Source: JANPEF01 sp046596055 (GTDB taxonomy: Bacteria > Eisenbacteria > RBG-16-71-46 > DASYSL01). Taken from it: 7,308 nt of DNA. Under the pieces are notes generated by a model, which did no database searches, had not been told where the DNA came from, and was given only the letters and a program-made list of their open reading frames with translations. The DNA is taken from contig JBKJNH010000369.1 in assembly GCA_046596055.1 (NCBI GenBank), positions 1 through 7,308 of the forward strand, in the 5' to 3' direction. The position numbers and the translations under genes were made by a program. Positions 1-7,308 of the stretch are shown piece by piece. How positions within the stretch are numbered: the stretch's first letter is position 1; each line of letters opens with the position of its first letter.

Positions 1-250
1 TCGCGCCGCCGACGCGCCGGCTCTTCACCTCGAGCACCGGCTTGACGTTGTTCATCGCGGCCTTGAGGACGGTCATCGCATCCTGGCCCGACCGCGCCTC
101 GATCTGCTTCATGGCGCCGTAGAAGATTCCTTCCGCGGTGCTGCGCTTGCCGCCATCCATCAGGCTGTTCACGAAGCGCGTGACGAGCGGATTCTCGTAG
201 ATCGGATCCGCGACGGGCTCACGCTTCGAAATGTGTTTCTTCCTCGGCAT
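1..250 (-). CDS. rpsG: 30S ribosomal protein S7, N-terminal part (cut by window edge)
   Basis: S7 is a primary 16S rRNA-binding protein. It starts assembly of the 30S head and lies near the E site and mRNA exit channel. The window shows the first 83 codons; the family is usually about 156 residues, so roughly half the gene is missing beyond the window edge. The protein begins MPRKKHISKREPV. It contains the conserved N-terminal helix region around residues 22-40 (LVTRFVNSLMDGGKRSTAE) and ends in the family hallmark VEVKSRRVGG, which matches E. coli S7 almost exactly. The ATG at 250-248 is supported by a good Shine-Dalgarno sequence six bases upstream and by the family-typical MPR start. It follows rpsL by 88 bp on the same strand, the classic str-operon order, so co-transcription is likely. 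In E. coli S7 represses its own operon by binding the rpsL-rpsG spacer; whether that happens here cannot be seen. Confidence 0.98.
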   Translation of the reverse strand, partial: MPRKKHISKREPVADPIYENPLVTRFVNSLMDGGKRSTAEGIFYGAMKQIEARSGQDAMTVLKAAMNNVKPVLEVKSRRVGGA

Positions 251-256
251 GCGAAT

Positions 257-264
257 CCTTCCTC
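257..264 (-). promoter_or_regulatory. Ribosome-binding site of rpsG
   Basis: On the minus strand this reads GAGGAAGG, a strong purine-rich Shine-Dalgarno sequence with six bases between it and the rpsG ATG. It fixes the rpsG start and indicates that S7 can be initiated independently rather than only by coupling to rpsL. Confidence 0.85.
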
Positions 265-313
265 ACGACGACGCAGGGCACGCGCGCGTCCACTCGCCCC
301 GACGATCGCCGGG

Positions 314-330
314 CGCGGAGAGGGACCGCG
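314..330 (-). other. Small hairpin in the rpsL-rpsG spacer
   Basis: A 5-bp all-G/C stem (314-318 with 326-330) encloses a 7-base loop, starting 9 bases past the rpsL stop codon. A second, weaker 4-bp G/C stem lies next to it (298-301 with 310-313). Neither is followed by a T-run on the minus strand, so they do not look like terminators. In E. coli the spacer between S12 and S7 folds into the site where S7 represses translation. The position here is comparable, but I cannot match the E. coli structure, so a regulatory role is only an inference. The rest of the 88-bp spacer shows only the rpsG ribosome-binding site. Confidence 0.35.
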
Positions 331-338
331 GCGCAACC

Positions 339-731
339 CTACTTCTTGGTCTTGCCGCCCGCCTTCTTGGTCTTGGTACCGTACTTCGACCGGCTACGGG
401 TGCGTCCATCCACTCCACTGGCGTCCAGGGTTCCACGAACGATGTGGTACCGGACACCCGGGAGATCCTTCACACGCCCGCCGCGGATGAGCACGATGGA
501 GTGTTCCTGGAGGTTGTGGCCCTCGCCCGGAATGTAACAGGTCACTTCCATCCCGTTGGTGAGCCGGACACGGGCGACCTTGCGGAGCGCCGAGTTCGGC
601 TTCTTCGGAGTGGAAGTGTAAACGCGCGTGCACACGCCACGCTTTTGCGGCGCGGACTTGAGCGCAGGCGCACCCGTCTTCTTCAGGATCCGGGTCCGGC
701 CCTTGCGGACCAGCTGATTCAGAGTCGGCAA
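339..731 (-). CDS. rpsL: 30S ribosomal protein S12, TTG start
   Basis: S12 lies at the 30S decoding centre and controls tRNA selection accuracy; it is the classic target of streptomycin-resistance mutations. From the TTG at 731-729 the protein is 130 residues (MPTLNQLVRKGR...). It carries the family signatures QKRGVCTRVYTSTPKKPNSA (29-48), GEGHNLQEHS (69-78) and RGGRVKDLPGVRYH (83-96). K43, K88 and P91 are the residues expected in streptomycin-sensitive strains, and D89, methylthiolated in E. coli, is present. Starting at TTG makes numbering match E. coli S12 exactly, and GGAGG lies five bases upstream. An in-frame ATG at 743-741 would add MEDV, but it overlaps that SD sequence and has no good one of its own. 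The tail is about six residues longer than the 124-residue E. coli protein, lysine-rich, and contains a duplicated KTKK. The gene lies 221 bp after rpoC and 88 bp before rpsG. Confidence 0.97.
   Translation of the reverse strand: MPTLNQLVRKGRTRILKKTGAPALKSAPQKRGVCTRVYTSTPKKPNSALRKVARVRLTNGMEVTCYIPGEGHNLQEHSIVLIRGGRVKDLPGVRYHIVRGTLDASGVDGRTRSRSKYGTKTKKAGGKTKK
342..375 (-). repeat. 13-bp direct repeat in the 3' end of rpsL
   Basis: CAAGACCAAGAAG (minus strand) occurs at 375-363 and again at 354-342, a period of 21 bp or exactly seven codons. It encodes KTKK-AGG-KTKK at the very end of S12, directly before the TAG stop. The in-frame seven-codon period suggests a small tandem duplication. Removing one unit would bring the protein from 130 to 123 residues, close to the usual length. 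Convergent use of lysine codons in a basic tail is the alternative explanation. Confidence 0.7.
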
Positions 732-736
732 AACGT

Positions 737-741
737 CCTCC
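737..741 (-). promoter_or_regulatory. Ribosome-binding site deciding the rpsL start
   Basis: The minus strand reads GGAGG here, five bases before the TTG at 731-729. The motif overlaps the last base of the upstream in-frame ATG (743-741), so that ATG cannot use it. Upstream of the ATG there is no comparable purine-rich motif at normal distance. This is the main sequence evidence for TTG initiation of S12. Confidence 0.75.
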
Positions 742-779
742 ATGGCGGTGGCGCGAGGCCTTAACCGCGCAGAAAGCGG

Positions 780-809
780 AAGTTACGGGATTCGGACCCG
801 TCTGGTCAA
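780..809 (-). promoter_or_regulatory. Possible sigma70-type promoter for rpsL-rpsG
   Basis: On the minus strand TTGACC (809-804, five of six matches to the -35 consensus) is followed after 18 bases by TAACTT (785-780), which keeps the key T1, A2 and T6 of the -10 element. Transcription would start near 773, about 30 bases before the rpsL Shine-Dalgarno. The surrounding 221-bp gap between rpoC and rpsL is the longest non-coding stretch in the window, a natural place for an internal promoter. The -10 is weak, and the organism's sigma preferences are unknown, so this is a candidate only. Confidence 0.4.
785..801 (-). other. Hairpin with a tRNA T-loop-like loop, upstream of rpsL
   Basis: The minus strand folds into a perfect 5-bp stem (ACGGG at 801-797 with CCCGT at 789-785) closing a 7-base loop, TCCGAAT. 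The loop fits the tRNA T-loop pattern TTCRANY at every position except the second (C for T). The flanking heptamers GGAAATT (821-815) and AACTTCC (784-778) can pair at six of seven positions, resembling an acceptor stem stacked on a T-arm. No D-arm or anticodon arm fits in the 13 bases between, so this is not a tRNA gene. It also falls inside the candidate promoter, so it may be a chance fold. Confidence 0.4.
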
Positions 810-832
810 GGAGCAATTTCCCTGCCCTGACC
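804..832 (-). other. 8-bp hairpin in the rpoC-rpsL spacer
   Basis: In the minus-strand transcript GGUCAGGG (832-825) pairs with CCUUGACC (811-804), with one G-U pair and a 13-base loop. It is not followed by a U-run, so it is not an evident intrinsic terminator. It would exist only in read-through RNA from rpoBC, because the candidate rpsL promoter would start transcription downstream of it. It competes with the GGAAATT/AACTTCC pairing next to it. Confidence 0.4.
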
Positions 833-898
833 GACGGCCCCGCCCCACCGCAGGCGTCCTGGGGCGTCTTCGGAGCCTCATCGGGGCGCGATTCGGGC

Positions 899-920
899 CG
901 GGCTCCCTTCCGGAAGCCCG
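899..920 (-). other. Hairpin 33 bases downstream of the rpoC stop
   Basis: CGGGCT (minus strand, 920-915) pairs with AGCCCG (904-899) around a 10-base interior that can itself form a 2-bp extension after one mismatch. The sequence just after it on the minus strand is G/C-rich without a T-tract, so a standard rho-independent terminator is unlikely. It could stabilise the rpoC 3' end or act in partial termination or processing. From here to about 833 I see no gene and no further signal. Confidence 0.4.
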
Positions 921-952
921 ACCTTGCGCCTAACCTGTTGTGAAAACGGTTC

Positions 953-5149
<4,197 letters not shown>

Positions 5150-5157
5150 TGCGCCCT

Positions 5158-5163
5158 CTCCTT
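5158..5163 (-). promoter_or_regulatory. Ribosome-binding site of rpoC, partly inside a small hairpin
   Basis: The minus strand reads AAGGAG, a near-perfect Shine-Dalgarno with eight bases before the rpoC ATG. Its first four bases (AAGG, 5163-5160) can pair with the preceding CCTT (5170-5167) across a three-base loop, which would partly mask it. The pairing is short, so it may be melted easily by the ribosome leaving rpoB or by the stronger hairpin forming next to it. Confidence 0.8.
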
Positions 5164-5170
5164 CCGAAGG

Positions 5171-5193
5171 CCCGCGGCTCGTTGAGCCGCGGG
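5171..5193 (-). other. Perfect 10-bp GC-rich hairpin between rpoB and rpoC
   Basis: CCCGCGGCTC (minus strand, 5193-5184) is followed by the loop AAC and then its exact complement GAGCCGCGGG (5180-5171). Nine of the ten pairs' bases are almost all G/C, so this should be a very stable RNA hairpin. It lies 16 bases after the rpoB stop and ends seven bases before the rpoC Shine-Dalgarno. No T-run follows, so it is not a standard intrinsic terminator. Possible roles are an RNase processing site, protection of the rpoB 3' end, a pause site, or tuning of rpoC translation. The fold is seen in the sequence; the role is inference. Confidence 0.8.
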
Positions 5194-5209
5194 AGTGCAG
5201 TCCGGACTT

Positions 5210-7308
<2,099 letters not shown>

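Noticed and set aside
231..764. A 177-codon plus-strand frame over rpsL and its flanks.
   Set aside because: It covers rpsL antisense, has no recognisable domain, and has no supporting ribosome-binding site that I could identify.
778..821. A complete tRNA gene upstream of rpsL.
   Set aside because: Only T-arm- and acceptor-like elements are present. The 13 bases between them cannot hold D and anticodon arms, and the 3' end lacks a CCA.
899..920. An intrinsic terminator after rpoC.
   Set aside because: The stem is only six base pairs plus a broken extension, and the sequence following it on the minus strand is G/C-rich with no T-run.

Overview
The window is a housekeeping block from a GC-rich bacterium. 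It holds transcription and translation genes, all on the minus strand. Read in the direction of transcription, from high to low coordinates, they are: the 3' half of rpoB (RNA polymerase beta), a complete rpoC (beta'), a complete rpsL (ribosomal protein S12), and the first 83 codons of rpsG (ribosomal protein S7). This is the common bacterial junction between the rpoBC and str clusters. I see no mobile element, CRISPR array, tRNA or rRNA gene, and no accessory or novel system.

Layout. At 7308-5210 is rpoB, whose 5' half, including the rifampicin-binding region, lies outside the window. At 5209-5150 is a 60-nt spacer with a perfect 10-bp GC-rich hairpin just before the rpoC Shine-Dalgarno (SD) sequence. 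At 5149-953 is rpoC (1398 residues), with both zinc sites, the catalytic Asp triad and a trigger-loop insertion of the Gram-negative (SI3) type. At 952-732 is the largest gap, which holds several hairpins, a plausible promoter and the rpsL ribosome-binding site. At 731-339 is rpsL, apparently starting at TTG, with a short C-terminal extension built from a 13-bp direct repeat. At 338-251 is a spacer with a small hairpin, and at 250-1 is the start of rpsG.

Organism. High GC, strong G/C bias at third codon positions, SI3 in beta', and Leu in the trigger loop where E. coli has Met together suggest a diderm lineage outside the well-known Proteobacteria. A Gemmatimonadota-, Eisenbacteria- or Acidobacteriota-like bacterium would fit. 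This is inferred from remembered protein features and is low confidence.

How the genes work together. RpoB and RpoC form the two halves of the RNA polymerase active-site cleft. S12 guards decoding accuracy in the 30S subunit, and S7 starts assembly of the 30S head. No convincing intrinsic terminator separates the genes, so transcription from rpoBC may continue into rpsL-rpsG, possibly boosted by an internal promoter before rpsL. The points most worth checking are all small: the rpoB-rpoC hairpin, the rpsL TTG start, the S12 tail duplication and the T-arm-like hairpin upstream of rpsL.
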